From Myxococcus xanthus (GTDB taxonomy: Bacteria > Myxococcota > Myxococcia > Myxococcales > Myxococcaceae), in contig NZ_JABFNS010000009.1 of the NCBI RefSeq assembly GCF_013116825.1, positions 32,533 through 96,532 on the forward strand: DNA of 64,000 nt, given 5' to 3'. The notes below the pieces were generated by a model. The model was not told the origin of the DNA, searched no databases, and saw only the letters and a list, made by a program, of their open reading frames with translations. Shown here piece after piece: positions 43,308 through 52,213 of the stretch. Made by a program: the position numbers and the translations under genes. Positions within the stretch are counted from its first letter, which is position 1. Every line of letters starts with the position of its first letter.

Positions 43308-45640
43308 TGAAACGACACCTCCACTCCCTCGACTTCACTCTGAGCATCTCTCACGGCCGCTCGCGATGCTTTCGGATCAGTGGGTTTGAGCTTTCCGCCC
43401 TCATATATAAGGCGGACTCTTCGAATCTGTGCCGTCTGTTCGATGCCGGGGCGACGGATGTTCAGGGTCTCCCCGTAGTACCGCAAGGCAGCGCTCGCGT
43501 CCTCGATCATTTGCGCTGTAAGGGCCTCGGCGCCTAACTGCGAAAGGTCCCGACTCTTGAGACTGAACGTCTCCACGCGAGGCGTCAGGCCGGCCCCGGG
43601 CCCATCCTCGATGACGAGCACGTCCGCGAAACGCAGGTCCGCCTTCGCCACACCCACGTGCGTCTCGATGCGCGGCTGCTCGAAGTCGCCGAGCCAGCGC
43701 CGCTGTGCCCGGGGCAGCGCCGCGTCCGCCTCCAGGATGGCGATCATGGTCCTCTCGAAAGCCATGCCCCGAGCATAATAGGCGCGCATCCCCCCGTAGC
43801 CCTCCCACTTCAGGGGGCCCTTGACGGCGTCACCGTTCCGAATCTCCTTCAGGCGCCTCTTACGGTAGGCAACGTACTCCCGCCAGAGCGGCGCCCCCTT
43901 CTCGACTCCCGGCGGCGGCTCATTCAGCTTGGGCGCTATCTGCTTCAGCAGCTTCGCGTCCTTCGGGAGACGGGGCCCCTGGGACTCCAGCTCCGCCAGG
44001 AACAGCTTCGCCTTCGCGGCCTCAGCAGCGCCGACCTTGGCGTCCTGGGCGAAGAGGTCCAGGTTGTCGAATTGCAGCCTTCTCGCCGAAGAGCGGGCGG
44101 GCTCGCGATTCACCCCTTCCCTCGTCGTTGCAGCCTTAGAGGACTCGCGGCTCGCCGCCTGCGACTCCGCGGCGGACACTTCGGCTTCCCTCTCGAAGAG
44201 GTCCAGGTTGTCGGACCGCTTCCCCGCCGAGCCCCTTGAGGCCACGGGCTTAGCGGACTCGCGACTCGCCGCCTCCATCAGCACCGCCTGCGCCTTCGCG
44301 GGGTTTCCGCGCGCCTCGTACAGCGCCAGCAGGCCCGCCTCGCCCCACTCGGCGACCACCAGCGCGCCCTCGCGGCTCGCCTGGAGGTAGCGCAACAAGT
44401 CGCGCGCGGCGGTGATGCCGAGCTGCTCCTCCAGGCGCGCCATCAGCGCCTTCATGCCGGCCACGTCGAGCGCCGGCATCTGGAGGCGCCGCAGCCCGCC
44501 ACGCGACTCCACCAGGGCCCGAGCGCCCTTGCCCCCGGCGTACACCGCCACCGCCAGCGCGGCTGGCGCCAGCTCGCGCGTGGCCTGCTCGTACTTGCCC
44601 TGCGCCAGCGAGTACGCCCCGTGCCCCGTCCCCACCGCCAGGTGGTAGAAGCCCACCGGCACACCGAAGGTGAGAGCGTCAAAGGCTCCCGCCGAGAGGC
44701 TTCCCGGCGAGTAGTGCCTCTCCATCAGGGCCTTCCCCACCTCATCGATGGCGGCTTGGTAGGGCGACGGCATCTGCCCACGCATCGCCATGAGCTCCGC
44801 GTACCGGGCCTCGCTACTCATCGAGGTGCTGGAGAGCATGTCCCGGCCCGCGCGCCCCAACCCGCGCAGCACGTCGCCGGCCTTCTCTCCTCGCTCCGGG
44901 AACTCCCCCAGCTCCATGCCCCGCCGCTTCAGCTCCTCGCGGACAGCGGCCATGGCCCCCAGCGTCTCGCCCAGTTGCTTGTCGCGGGCGAGTCGCTGCA
45001 CCACCTCGCGCAGCTCGTCGTCGAAGGCCGAGTGCAGAATGAAGAGTGCGAACACCTCGGCATACGGCACGCCGTACTTCTCCACGGACGTGACGATGAA
45101 GTCCGCGCGCTTGCGACTGAGGACGGCCGAGGCGTGTTCGTCCAGAGGCCCCAACGCGCCCAAGCGGACTGCATCCCAGGCCGTGAGGGACTGCACCAGC
45201 GCGGCCATGTCCACCCCGCGCTGCATGGCCACGAATTCCGCGGGCGAGGCACACGCCAGGAAGGGCTCCACCACGTCCCGGCTGTAGGCCAGGCGGGGCC
45301 AGCCCGAGGGCAAGGCCTTGCCGCCACAGACGAAGGCCTCGCCCTCCTCGTCCGAGCCCCGCGCTCCCTCCCTGTCGACGACCACCCCCTGGAGCCCGCG
45401 TCGCAGACCCATCGGCGCCGCCACCGGCGGCCCCTCCGCGGAGCCCGACGCGTCCCCCTGGTACACACCCGCCGCCACACTCCTCGCCGCATGGGAGGGC
45501 ACGGAGAAGGGGCTGAAGGCCAGGGCCGCACCACGGCCCGCCTGGCCCGGCCTCGCTGGCAACGAGGCGCACCCGGAGGCCAGGAGGGCCACCACCAGCG
45601 ACAAGCCAAGCCCGCCGCGCCAAGGCCGCTCAGCGCGCAT
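43304..45640 (-). CDS. SitA-like polymorphic toxin lipoprotein with nuclease-like C-terminus
   Basis: 778 aa; the ATG at 45640 overlaps the end of the upstream gene. VVALLASGC is a lipobox. The middle (PSPYQAAIDEVGKALMERHY, LTFGVPVGFYHLAVGTGHGA) resembles the conserved part of SitA-type lipoproteins that pass between myxobacterial cells by outer-membrane exchange. Two linker repeats carry DNLDLF. Residues from about 616 to the end form a variable tip: GMAFERTMIAILE, then ADLRFADVLVIE and VETFSLKS, a possible PD-(D/E)XK core (D668, E690, K695). Toxin activity is inferred. Confidence 0.75.
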   Translation of the reverse strand: MRAERPWRGGLGLSLVVALLASGCASLPARPGQAGRGAALAFSPFSVPSHAARSVAAGVYQGDASGSAEGPPVAAPMGLRRGLQGVVVDREGARGSDEEGEAFVCGGKALPSGWPRLAYSRDVVEPFLACASPAEFVAMQRGVDMAALVQSLTAWDAVRLGALGPLDEHASAVLSRKRADFIVTSVEKYGVPYAEVFALFILHSAFDDELREVVQRLARDKQLGETLGAMAAVREELKRRGMELGEFPERGEKAGDVLRGLGRAGRDMLSSTSMSSEARYAELMAMRGQMPSPYQAAIDEVGKALMERHYSPGSLSAGAFDALTFGVPVGFYHLAVGTGHGAYSLAQGKYEQATRELAPAALAVAVYAGGKGARALVESRGGLRRLQMPALDVAGMKALMARLEEQLGITAARDLLRYLQASREGALVVAEWGEAGLLALYEARGNPAKAQAVLMEAASRESAKPVASRGSAGKRSDNLDLFEREAEVSAAESQAASRESSKAATTREGVNREPARSSARRLQFDNLDLFAQDAKVGAAEAAKAKLFLAELESQGPRLPKDAKLLKQIAPKLNEPPPGVEKGAPLWREYVAYRKRRLKEIRNGDAVKGPLKWEGYGGMRAYYARGMAFERTMIAILEADAALPRAQRRWLGDFEQPRIETHVGVAKADLRFADVLVIEDGPGAGLTPRVETFSLKSRDLSQLGAEALTAQMIEDASAALRYYGETLNIRRPGIEQTAQIRRVRLIYEGGKLKPTDPKASRAAVRDAQSEVEGVEVSFQ

Positions 45641-47066
45641 TGTCCACCCCCAGCCCCACGGAGGCGAAGGCGCCTGGCCGCAGCGTCCCTTCCGCCGTCG
45701 GGAAGAGCAGCGTGCCCCCCTGCCCCACCGCGTACAGCTTCCCTCCCAGGAAGCGCCACCGAGCCTCGCCCGAGGCGAGGTAGCGCGCTCCCGGCTTGCC
45801 CGCGCCCACCGCCAGCCCGCCCACGCCCACCGTGAGGTTCCGGTGGAAGGCCTGCACCTCCACCCGGCCATCCACGTCCACCCGGCCCCAGTTGAAAACC
45901 TCGGCCCCCATCGTCAGGCGGAAGTGGCGCTGCCCCAGCCGGCCCAGGCCCTCACCATCCCAGTTGAGAATCACCTCGCCGTGGGCCGAGTACCCGTCCG
46001 GAAACGGTGCGTCCGCCTGCGGCACAGCGTCCGGGCCCGCCACCTGGAAGCGCGCCAGCTCGTAGTCCGGACCGAAGGCGCCCTGGCGGAAACCTCCGCG
46101 CTGGAGACGCCCCTCCAGGCGCGCGCGCAAGTCCATCTTCGAAGACATGTACTCCGCGCCCAGCCCTGCCACCGCGCCCCACGCGCCGCCCTCGCCGGGA
46201 CGCCCGCCCCAGCCCGCGTTCGCCTGCAGCTCGAAGCCTCCCTCCTTGTTGCGGCGGCTCACGAGGACGGCTGTCCCATCCAGGTGGGCCAGCGTCAGGG
46301 GCTCCGAGGTACCAGCGGCCCTCCCCCAGTCATGCGCCGCCGACAGCGACAGCATGTACTTCATGGGGTACGGCTGGCGGCCGAAGAGGACGTGCTGAAT
46401 GTCCAGGGCGACTTCTGCCCCCATCAGCCGCGCACCCAGCACGTCCGAAGCGAAGGCCTCCACGTAGAAGGGCCTCAGCATGCCCGTCACCAGAGCACCG
46501 GCTGGGTGGTAGTCGGGGTTGCCCCGGTTGTTGTAGCGGCGCACCAGGTGCCCGGACAGCAGCGTGTAAGACTCCAGGGCTCCCAGCCACACGAAGTTCG
46601 GCGCGTCGCCACCTATCGTCAGCGCCTGCACCACCTGGCCCCAGTCGGAAAGCTCGTCCCAGTCCTCCTTCCGCACCAGCCTGGCGCCCGCCTCGCCTCC
46701 CCACATTCGCAGTCGCACTGGCGCGCCCAGGTCGAGGTGGAGCATGCCCGGCTTGACGAGCTCCAGCCGCGGCGCCACCTGCAGGAAGCCTTCATCCGTC
46801 CCCGCCCCACGTCGAGGCAGCAACGCCCACGTCGTGGTCTCCAGGCTCAGCCGGTTCGCCCAGCGAGAGCCCGAGCCGGACGTGGCCGGCCCCTCCTCGA
46901 CCAGGGAGTCCCCCTCGTCCCCAGAAGGCTCGAGCAGCGCATCCCCGTCTGCCTCAACGGGGTCGACTTCCTCCTCGGCCACGTAGTCATAAGGATAGGC
47001 AATCTCCTCCGCCCACCCCGCTCCGGGAACTACCAGCAGCAACACGACGACCCAGCGCATGAACAT
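45630..47066 (-). CDS. Outer-membrane beta-barrel-like protein of the toxin operon
   Basis: 478 aa. Signal peptide (MRWVVVLLLVVPGAGWAEE), an acidic stretch, then long amphipathic strands to the end (FRLTMGAEVFNWGRVDVDGR, VGVGGLAVGAGKPGARYL) with an aromatic/Arg pattern typical of outer-membrane proteins. It is the first gene of a three-gene operon and overlaps the toxin gene. In SitBAI loci an accessory gene precedes the toxin; this could be the counterpart, but the sequence alone does not prove it. Confidence 0.65.
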   Translation of the reverse strand: MFMRWVVVLLLVVPGAGWAEEIAYPYDYVAEEEVDPVEADGDALLEPSGDEGDSLVEEGPATSGSGSRWANRLSLETTTWALLPRRGAGTDEGFLQVAPRLELVKPGMLHLDLGAPVRLRMWGGEAGARLVRKEDWDELSDWGQVVQALTIGGDAPNFVWLGALESYTLLSGHLVRRYNNRGNPDYHPAGALVTGMLRPFYVEAFASDVLGARLMGAEVALDIQHVLFGRQPYPMKYMLSLSAAHDWGRAAGTSEPLTLAHLDGTAVLVSRRNKEGGFELQANAGWGGRPGEGGAWGAVAGLGAEYMSSKMDLRARLEGRLQRGGFRQGAFGPDYELARFQVAGPDAVPQADAPFPDGYSAHGEVILNWDGEGLGRLGQRHFRLTMGAEVFNWGRVDVDGRVEVQAFHRNLTVGVGGLAVGAGKPGARYLASGEARWRFLGGKLYAVGQGGTLLFPTAEGTLRPGAFASVGLGVDNAR

Positions 47067-47200
47067 CGACGTCTCCTGTGAAGGCCCCAGCAGGGGTAAT
47101 GGACAGAGGCTTCCCGTTCAGTCCGGCAGGGCGCCGGGCCGTGGGGTGAATGCATTGCATTGGCGGAGTCGCTGGCAGGCCGGTTGGGCCAAGCCATAGG

Positions 47201-47294
47201 CAGACGCGTCACGTCACGGCGCCAGGAAGCCCGGCTCCGCCCCAACAGCAGACAGACGTGTCGCGCGACGGCGCCAGGGCAAGGCCCGGCTCCG
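47201..47294. repeat. Two-unit direct repeat of about 40 bp
   Basis: Units at 47201-47239 and 47253-47294 share CAGACGYGTC, ACGGCGCCAGG and GCCCGGCTCCG, with small differences and a 13-bp spacer. They lie within 230 bp upstream of the toxin operon start and may contain regulatory sites. Confidence 0.55.
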
Positions 47295-47598
47295 TTCATG
47301 ACTCCAAACGTGCGAATGGGGATGACGGAGGAAGGGCTCCTCAGCGTCCGTCAGGCACGCAGCCCGACGAAGCGCAGACGGCTCCTCGGCGCACGGCTTC
47401 CGCCAGCACGCGCCTCACGTGGCGCCGCAGGGGTCCTCTGCGCAGCGCGAGAGCCAACGCCTACTTCGATGAGGAGCTATGAAGGTGGATCAAGCGCGTC
47501 GCCCTCCGGGCGCTCTCCACAGCCACCAAGGAAGCGCGCAGTTGCGCGCGCGCACTCCAGCACAGTGAGGAACACATCGCCCTCCAGGGCACGCCAGA

Positions 47599-47626
47599 AT
47601 GGACTAGACCAAAATGTATAGTCCAT
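47599..47626. promoter_or_regulatory. Spaced palindrome ATGGACTA-N12-TAGTCCAT
   Basis: Eight-base arms are perfectly complementary. The spacing of 20 bp between arm starts is about two helical turns. No gene starts nearby on the plus strand; it could be an operator or the stem of an RNA end. Confidence 0.45.
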
Positions 47627-47706
47627 TTGACCCTAGATTGGCATTCGGCACAAGCCCCCAAACGCCGGAAAACCCACGAAAGAGCTTGGAGGCAGTGCTC
47701 GTAGGG

Positions 47707-48624
47707 TTAAGGGAAGGTGACGTTGCCTAGGGTGACGGTGCGGCGCCCATCCGCATCCCAGAGCTTGAGCGTGAAGGGGCCTTGGGGGGACTCGGATGCG
47801 GCCTCAGCCTCTACCACCACGCGCTGGGTATCCGAGCCCGGGGCGACAGGGCCGGACTGCCACACTTGGAGCACCTTCAGCTCCTCATTGGCCTTGCCCC
47901 GGAGCATCGCCCCCACTGCGGTCCACGGCTGGTCGTCCCCTCGTGACATGAGGGTGACCTCAACAGCCACCCTGCGGGCTGTGCGGTATGCATTAACAGT
48001 GTGCTTTGCTGCCGCCCCTCCTGGTCCCTGGGCCACACCCTTGGTCACGTCGAGGAACTCAACGCCTCGCCCACTGAGGACTGCTGTCGAGATGAGCCCC
48101 GCCAGCCCATCAGGAGCACTTCGCTCCGCGCGTAGACGCGCATTCTCCTCCCGGCACTGCTCAGCCTCGATGCGCGCCTGGCGGACTTCCTCCTGGTATG
48201 TCTCGACGCTCCTCTTCCGCCGATAGACTTCGACATGCGCCTCCGACCGTGCGGGGTGCGCAACCAAGACAAACGTCGCACTTGCCGGGGCCGCACCATC
48301 GTGAAAGCGCACCGTCAATTTGAGCCGCTCTCCTGCCGATATTTTCTCGGACGGAATCAGGCGCAAGGTGGTGAGCCCAGCGTCCACGATCGCGAAGCGC
48401 TCGCGCCCCTCGAGCGTCAGCCCCTCTCGACTCACCTCAGAATCAAAGAGGAACACCGTCGAGAGCCCCGGACTCACCGCCACTTCAACTGCTGGCTGAG
48501 CATCATCCGAGACCAGCTCGATTCGGCGAACGCTCAGCCCCACGGTGGATGAAGGCGACTGAGCCAGAGCCGTCCCTCCTCCTGCGAGCAGGAGGAAAAG
48601 AAGACCGGCCGACACTGAATGCAT
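47707..48624 (-). CDS. DUF2381 family protein
   Basis: 305 aa from the ATG at 48624, with GGAG about 9 bp upstream. Signal peptide (AGLLFLLLAGGGTALAQ). A beta-rich first half (VEVAVSPGLSTVFLFDSEVS, LKLTVRFHDG), a coiled-coil segment (ETYQEEVRQARIEAEQCREE), then a second beta-rich half ending in TLGNVTFP. This layout is characteristic of the myxobacterial DUF2381 paralogues, which often pair with a Ser/Thr kinase gene, as here. Location: periplasm or cell surface. Function unknown. Confidence 0.85.
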   Translation of the reverse strand: MHSVSAGLLFLLLAGGGTALAQSPSSTVGLSVRRIELVSDDAQPAVEVAVSPGLSTVFLFDSEVSREGLTLEGRERFAIVDAGLTTLRLIPSEKISAGERLKLTVRFHDGAAPASATFVLVAHPARSEAHVEVYRRKRSVETYQEEVRQARIEAEQCREENARLRAERSAPDGLAGLISTAVLSGRGVEFLDVTKGVAQGPGGAAAKHTVNAYRTARRVAVEVTLMSRGDDQPWTAVGAMLRGKANEELKVLQVWQSGPVAPGSDTQRVVVEAEAASESPQGPFTLKLWDADGRRTVTLGNVTFP

Positions 48625-48690
48625 GCGACGTTTCTCCTGGACCAAGCCAGCAGCGACACCGCTGGCGACTCACGGGCGTCTGCAAACCCG

Positions 48691-50643
48691 TCATTCAAAC
48701 TCGCTCACTGCCTTGACCCAAATGGCCGAGTACACGCGAGCCTTTCCGGAATCCCCTCCGCCCCCCTCTATTTCCAGTCCTCGGTTACGAGAGGTGTCCA
48801 ACACCTCCAGGCACACAGGAAAGCTCTCTCCGCGAAATCGCGCTCGCGTCAGCCGGACATAGACGCGGTCGGCGATAACGAGCCGCCCAGACAGAGTGGC
48901 CTTGTCCGAGCCCAGGATAATCTGCGCAGTGCCTTCCCTCACCGTTACGTACCTCTGGTCCCCCCGGATGAAGCTCGCACCCGCATCGTCCCCAATGTCC
49001 ATGCCCAGCATCTTCATGCCCTTGGCGGAACCTGCCGGGCACGGTTCAGGGTCGGGAGCGGGACGCACCTGGGGGCCCGAGCAGGCCAGAGCACCACAGA
49101 GGGCCGTCGTCGCCAGGGCGCTGCGGACGCTCCTCGCGGCCTTCTTGGCAGGTGCTGGCGGGGAGGAAGGGGTGTCATTCTGAGGGGTCGTCACGGTGGC
49201 AGTCACCTTGGGAAGCGTCGCGGGAGGCGCGACGGCCGCAGGTGTTGCCTCCGGCCCGGTGGGAGCTGCGGCCGGGGCAGCTTGAGGTTTCTTGGCATAT
49301 GCCGCTACTTCTTGGCCGGGGTCGGCCTGCGGCTGCGGTGAGGCCGTCCGCTGTGAGAAGTACGCCCCAGACGCGAGGGCCATGGCCAGCAGCCCCGCGC
49401 CCAACACGCGTCCCATCCTGAGTCGCGAGAAGAGCGAGCGCCGCTCCACCTCAACGACGGGAGCCACAGGCGCCGCTTGCTGCGCGGCGTCCGCATCCAT
49501 TGCAGCTTCCGCCCCCACCCCCGCCTCAAGCACCAAGCCCGGCAGGTGCGCCTCCACAGGCCGCAGGGCAGCAGGCGCCAGCGGGGCCTCGGGCGGCAAC
49601 GCCGCGGGCATGCCTTCGCCCAGCAGTTCCAGCCCGGGCGCCTTGCCACGGCGCATCTGGCGCAGGGGCCGCTTCGCCCACCGGGCGAAGCCTTCCACCT
49701 TGCCCTCATTCTCCGTGGTGGCCGAGTTCGGGCCATACGTGTCGAACAAGGGGGTGTCCCACGCCTCGCCTTCCGCCCCGGGCAGCAATTCCTCCAGGGC
49801 CGCACAGACGGCGCTCGCAGTGGGACGTGCAGCAGGCTCCTTCTCCAACAGCCGCATGCACAGCTGACTCAGCCGCTCCGGGACGAAGCGGTTGACGAGG
49901 TGAGGGGGCACAGGCGACTTGCCCATGACGCCCTCGACGTATTCAGCGTCCGTCCCCGCGTCGAAGGGCAGCCTCGCCGTGAGGAGGCGGTAGAGGACAG
50001 TGCCCAGGGCCCACATGTCGTCCGAGGGGACGGACACGTAGCGGGCGCCCGACTGCTGGCCCAGGTGCTTCCTCATGAAGAGCCAGGCTTCGGGGGGCCG
50101 GTACTCCATCGTCCCCGGCGGCAGCAGGGACTGGGTGACGCCGGGGGCGCCCTTGTAGTCCCCAATCCCGTAGTCCACCAGCACCGCCAGCCCGTCCGCG
50201 TCGCGCACCATGACGTTGGCGTCCTTCACGTCTCGGTGCACCACTCCCGCCGCGTGAGAGGCCGTCAGCGCCCGCGCCAAGTCCAGCGTCACTTCCGCAA
50301 TCCGCCGGGCAGAGGGGTTCTCCTCCGTCACCCACACCCCCAGCTTCCGCCCCTCCACGTACTCCATGGCGATGAGGGCGAATTCGCGCTCCCCCAGTTG
50401 CCAGTACGAGAAGCCGCGAAGCCCCACCACGTTGGGGTGCTTCAAGCTCAGGAGAATGGCGATTTCCCTCTCTACCCGCCCCTCCACGCGCTGCCTCTCC
50501 ACCAACTTCAAGGCGCAGGGCTGCCCGTCATTCGTCGCGAGGTACACGGTGCCGAAGCCGCCTCGGTCCAGGTGCCTCACCACCGTGTAGCCCTTCACCA
50601 CGTCCCCGGGAGACAGCACGGCCGGGGGGCCGTTGTCCCTCAT
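48691..50643 (-). CDS. Membrane Ser/Thr protein kinase with DUF2381-linked C-terminal domain
   Basis: 650 aa from the ATG at 50643 (AGGAGG upstream). Kinase domain about 15-290: GGFGTVYLA, CALKLVERQR (ATP Lys), HRDVKDANVMV (catalytic Asp and Asn intact), VDYGIGD (DYG in place of DFG) and YRPPEAW. After a Pro/Ala linker one membrane helix (VLGAGLLAMALASGAYF) leads to an extracytoplasmic part with GPQVRPAPDPEP and a beta-rich end. It would sense outside conditions together with the DUF2381 protein encoded 66 bp downstream. Confidence 0.9.
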   Translation of the reverse strand: MRDNGPPAVLSPGDVVKGYTVVRHLDRGGFGTVYLATNDGQPCALKLVERQRVEGRVEREIAILLSLKHPNVVGLRGFSYWQLGEREFALIAMEYVEGRKLGVWVTEENPSARRIAEVTLDLARALTASHAAGVVHRDVKDANVMVRDADGLAVLVDYGIGDYKGAPGVTQSLLPPGTMEYRPPEAWLFMRKHLGQQSGARYVSVPSDDMWALGTVLYRLLTARLPFDAGTDAEYVEGVMGKSPVPPHLVNRFVPERLSQLCMRLLEKEPAARPTASAVCAALEELLPGAEGEAWDTPLFDTYGPNSATTENEGKVEGFARWAKRPLRQMRRGKAPGLELLGEGMPAALPPEAPLAPAALRPVEAHLPGLVLEAGVGAEAAMDADAAQQAAPVAPVVEVERRSLFSRLRMGRVLGAGLLAMALASGAYFSQRTASPQPQADPGQEVAAYAKKPQAAPAAAPTGPEATPAAVAPPATLPKVTATVTTPQNDTPSSPPAPAKKAARSVRSALATTALCGALACSGPQVRPAPDPEPCPAGSAKGMKMLGMDIGDDAGASFIRGDQRYVTVREGTAQIILGSDKATLSGRLVIADRVYVRLTRARFRGESFPVCLEVLDTSRNRGLEIEGGGGDSGKARVYSAIWVKAVSEFE

Positions 50644-50844
50644 GGCGACGTCCTCCTGGAGACTGTGTAGGACAGCAGGACTGCGGCCACGCGCATGCAG
50701 CTCCCTCCCCGACGCCGGCGCACGGTACCAGAAGCCCTGGGAAATCGCGCGAAGTCTTCCCCCACCTCTAAACACCAACCACAGAGGCGCCAAGCCACAC
50801 CAGCTGGTGAAGTCGATTAGACTTTCAGGTATAGCTTGCTTGGA

Positions 50845-51219
50845 ATGTACATCCACCCTGACGCCCGTGGCGCCGCCCCACCGAGGGAGCCCTCCCGTCC
50901 TTTGCCTGGCATCGTCGGCGGCGCCCTGCGCGCGGCCCGCCTTCGGTCAGGCCTGAAGCAGACAGAGGTAGCCCACCTCATCAACATCTCCCCCGTCGTC
51001 TACAGCCGGATTGAGCGCGGCCGAATGCTCCCCAGCCTCCCGACGCTGTACCGCCTGTGCGCCGCCCTCCGCACTACCCCCAACGAGGTACTGGACTACC
51101 CCACCTCATTGCCACCGGACGTCGTCGCTGCCGCCAAGGAGGCCCTGCTGCGCCGTGTGCGCCAGTTGGACACACACCAGGCGCTCGCCCTCATCCGGCT
51201 CCTTCCGGGTGTGCGCTGA
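50845..51219 (+). CDS. XRE-family DNA-binding protein 1
   Basis: 124 aa from the ATG at 50845, divergent from the kinase gene. The helix-turn-helix is LRSGLKQTEVAHLINISPVV followed by YSRIERGRMLPSLPTLYRLC. The C-terminal tail is helical. A paralogue follows 52 bp after its stop. The TCAGGTATA block before it also occurs before the second gene, so one regulator may act on both. Confidence 0.85.
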   Translation: MYIHPDARGAAPPREPSRPLPGIVGGALRAARLRSGLKQTEVAHLINISPVVYSRIERGRMLPSLPTLYRLCAALRTTPNEVLDYPTSLPPDVVAAAKEALLRRVRQLDTHQALALIRLLPGVR

Positions 51220-51234
51220 TGGAATCGTACTCTC

Positions 51235-51260
51235 TTGACAGCTCGCGACTCAGGTATACT
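51235..51260 (+). promoter_or_regulatory. Promoter-like sequence of XRE gene 2
   Basis: TTGACA (51235-51240) and TATACT (51255-51260) are near consensus but only 14 bp apart, short for sigma-70. TCAGGTATA overlaps the -10 box and is shared with the region before XRE gene 1 (50825-50833). Confidence 0.45.
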
Positions 51261-51271
51261 CCCTTACACCT

Positions 51272-51619
51272 ATGAACCAACAGCTTGCAGCGCACCTGGG
51301 CGCCATCGTCCGCCTCGCTCGGGAGCAGATGAGTCTGACGCAAGTCCAAGTCGCCGACCGCGTGGGGCTGAACTCTGTCGTCTACAGCAGAATCGAACGC
51401 GGGCTCATGATTCCCAGCGTCGAGACGATGAAGAAGCTGTGCATCGAGTTGATGGTCTCCCCGGAGGACTTGATGGGCCTCACCGAATCCTCGGGCGGCG
51501 GGGCACGGGCTCGGCCGGAGGACGACACCAACTTGCGCCGGCTCATCTTCGTCGCACGGAAGCTCGACGAGGGGAAGTTGGACGCCCTCGTCCACGTCGC
51601 CACCGAGTTGGCTCGCTGA
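51272..51619 (+). CDS. XRE-family DNA-binding protein 2
   Basis: 115 aa. The helix-turn-helix is MSLTQVQVADRVGLNSVVYS followed by RIERGLMIPSVETMKKLC; YSRIERG is the same as in gene 1. The C-terminal part (NLRRLIFVARKLDEGKLDAL) is a helical dimerisation-type tail. Two such genes in a row with similar upstream sequence suggest an autoregulatory pair. Confidence 0.85.
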   Translation: MNQQLAAHLGAIVRLAREQMSLTQVQVADRVGLNSVVYSRIERGLMIPSVETMKKLCIELMVSPEDLMGLTESSGGGARARPEDDTNLRRLIFVARKLDEGKLDALVHVATELAR

Positions 51620-51822
51620 AGCATTCTTCTGAGGCGGGGCGCCGTCCTCCCCTGGCTCCAGACTGCTTGGGGCCGGCGCTCCGGCGTCTCCGAGCGGGGA
51701 GCAGGCCAGGCGGGCAGAGCCCCATGCTGCGGGGCCCTGCACCGGAGCGCGAGTCCCCGGCCCGCGCAGGCCGCAGCGACGACGCAGCGCCTCCCCATGC
51801 GAAGGAGGAGGCCCCCCCCCCG

Positions 51823-52206
51823 CTACGCCCCGCTGCACTCCCGCAGCTCCTCATTCACCTCGGCGAGCAGCTTCTCCAGGCGCGTCTTCTGCAGCCGAAG
51901 GCGGGAAACCTCGTCCAGCCCCGCCTCCTTGTCGAGGTGGCGCTCCTTCGGGGCCTCTGCCTCCAAGTCCTCACGCACCTCCACCGTGAGGACGTCGCCC
52001 GCGCGAATGTGGACGTCACACCACGCCAGGTGCTCGCGGTACTCCTTTCCCACGGAGCCGCCCACATGGAGTGTCAACTCAGGGGTGGCGTTGGACTCGT
52101 CGTCGGGGCGGCGCACCCACGACAGTATGGTGTGGAGGACGCCGAAGTCCGGCACCCCCGCGGTGGTGAGGTGCCCGCCATTGCGCAGTACGCGAAAGCA
52201 GAGCAT
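51823..52206 (-). CDS. Small protein co-transcribed with the second kinase (127 aa)
   Basis: The ATG at 52206 lies 7 bp after the kinase stop, and GGAG overlaps that stop. The first 85 residues are beta-rich (CFRVLRNGGHLTTAGV, PELTLHVGG, VHIRAGDVLTVEVREDLEAE); the last 40 form a coiled coil (LRLQKTRLEKLLAEVNEELR). Family not recognised. It could be a substrate or regulator of the kinase. Confidence 0.65.
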   Translation of the reverse strand: MLCFRVLRNGGHLTTAGVPDFGVLHTILSWVRRPDDESNATPELTLHVGGSVGKEYREHLAWCDVHIRAGDVLTVEVREDLEAEAPKERHLDKEAGLDEVSRLRLQKTRLEKLLAEVNEELRECSGA

Positions 52207-52213
52207 CGGCGGC

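Larger units (their letters stand above)
47067..47706. other. Intergenic region with tandem repeat and palindrome
   Basis: 640 bp between the toxin operon and the DUF2381 gene. It holds a two-unit direct repeat (47201-47294) and a perfect spaced palindrome (47599-47626). No gene with a good start is seen. Confidence 0.4.

Noticed and set aside
44621..47081. Long plus-strand frames opposite the toxin and barrel genes
   Set aside because: Arg/Pro/His-rich translations with no pattern; the minus-strand genes have signal peptides, lipobox and overlapping starts.
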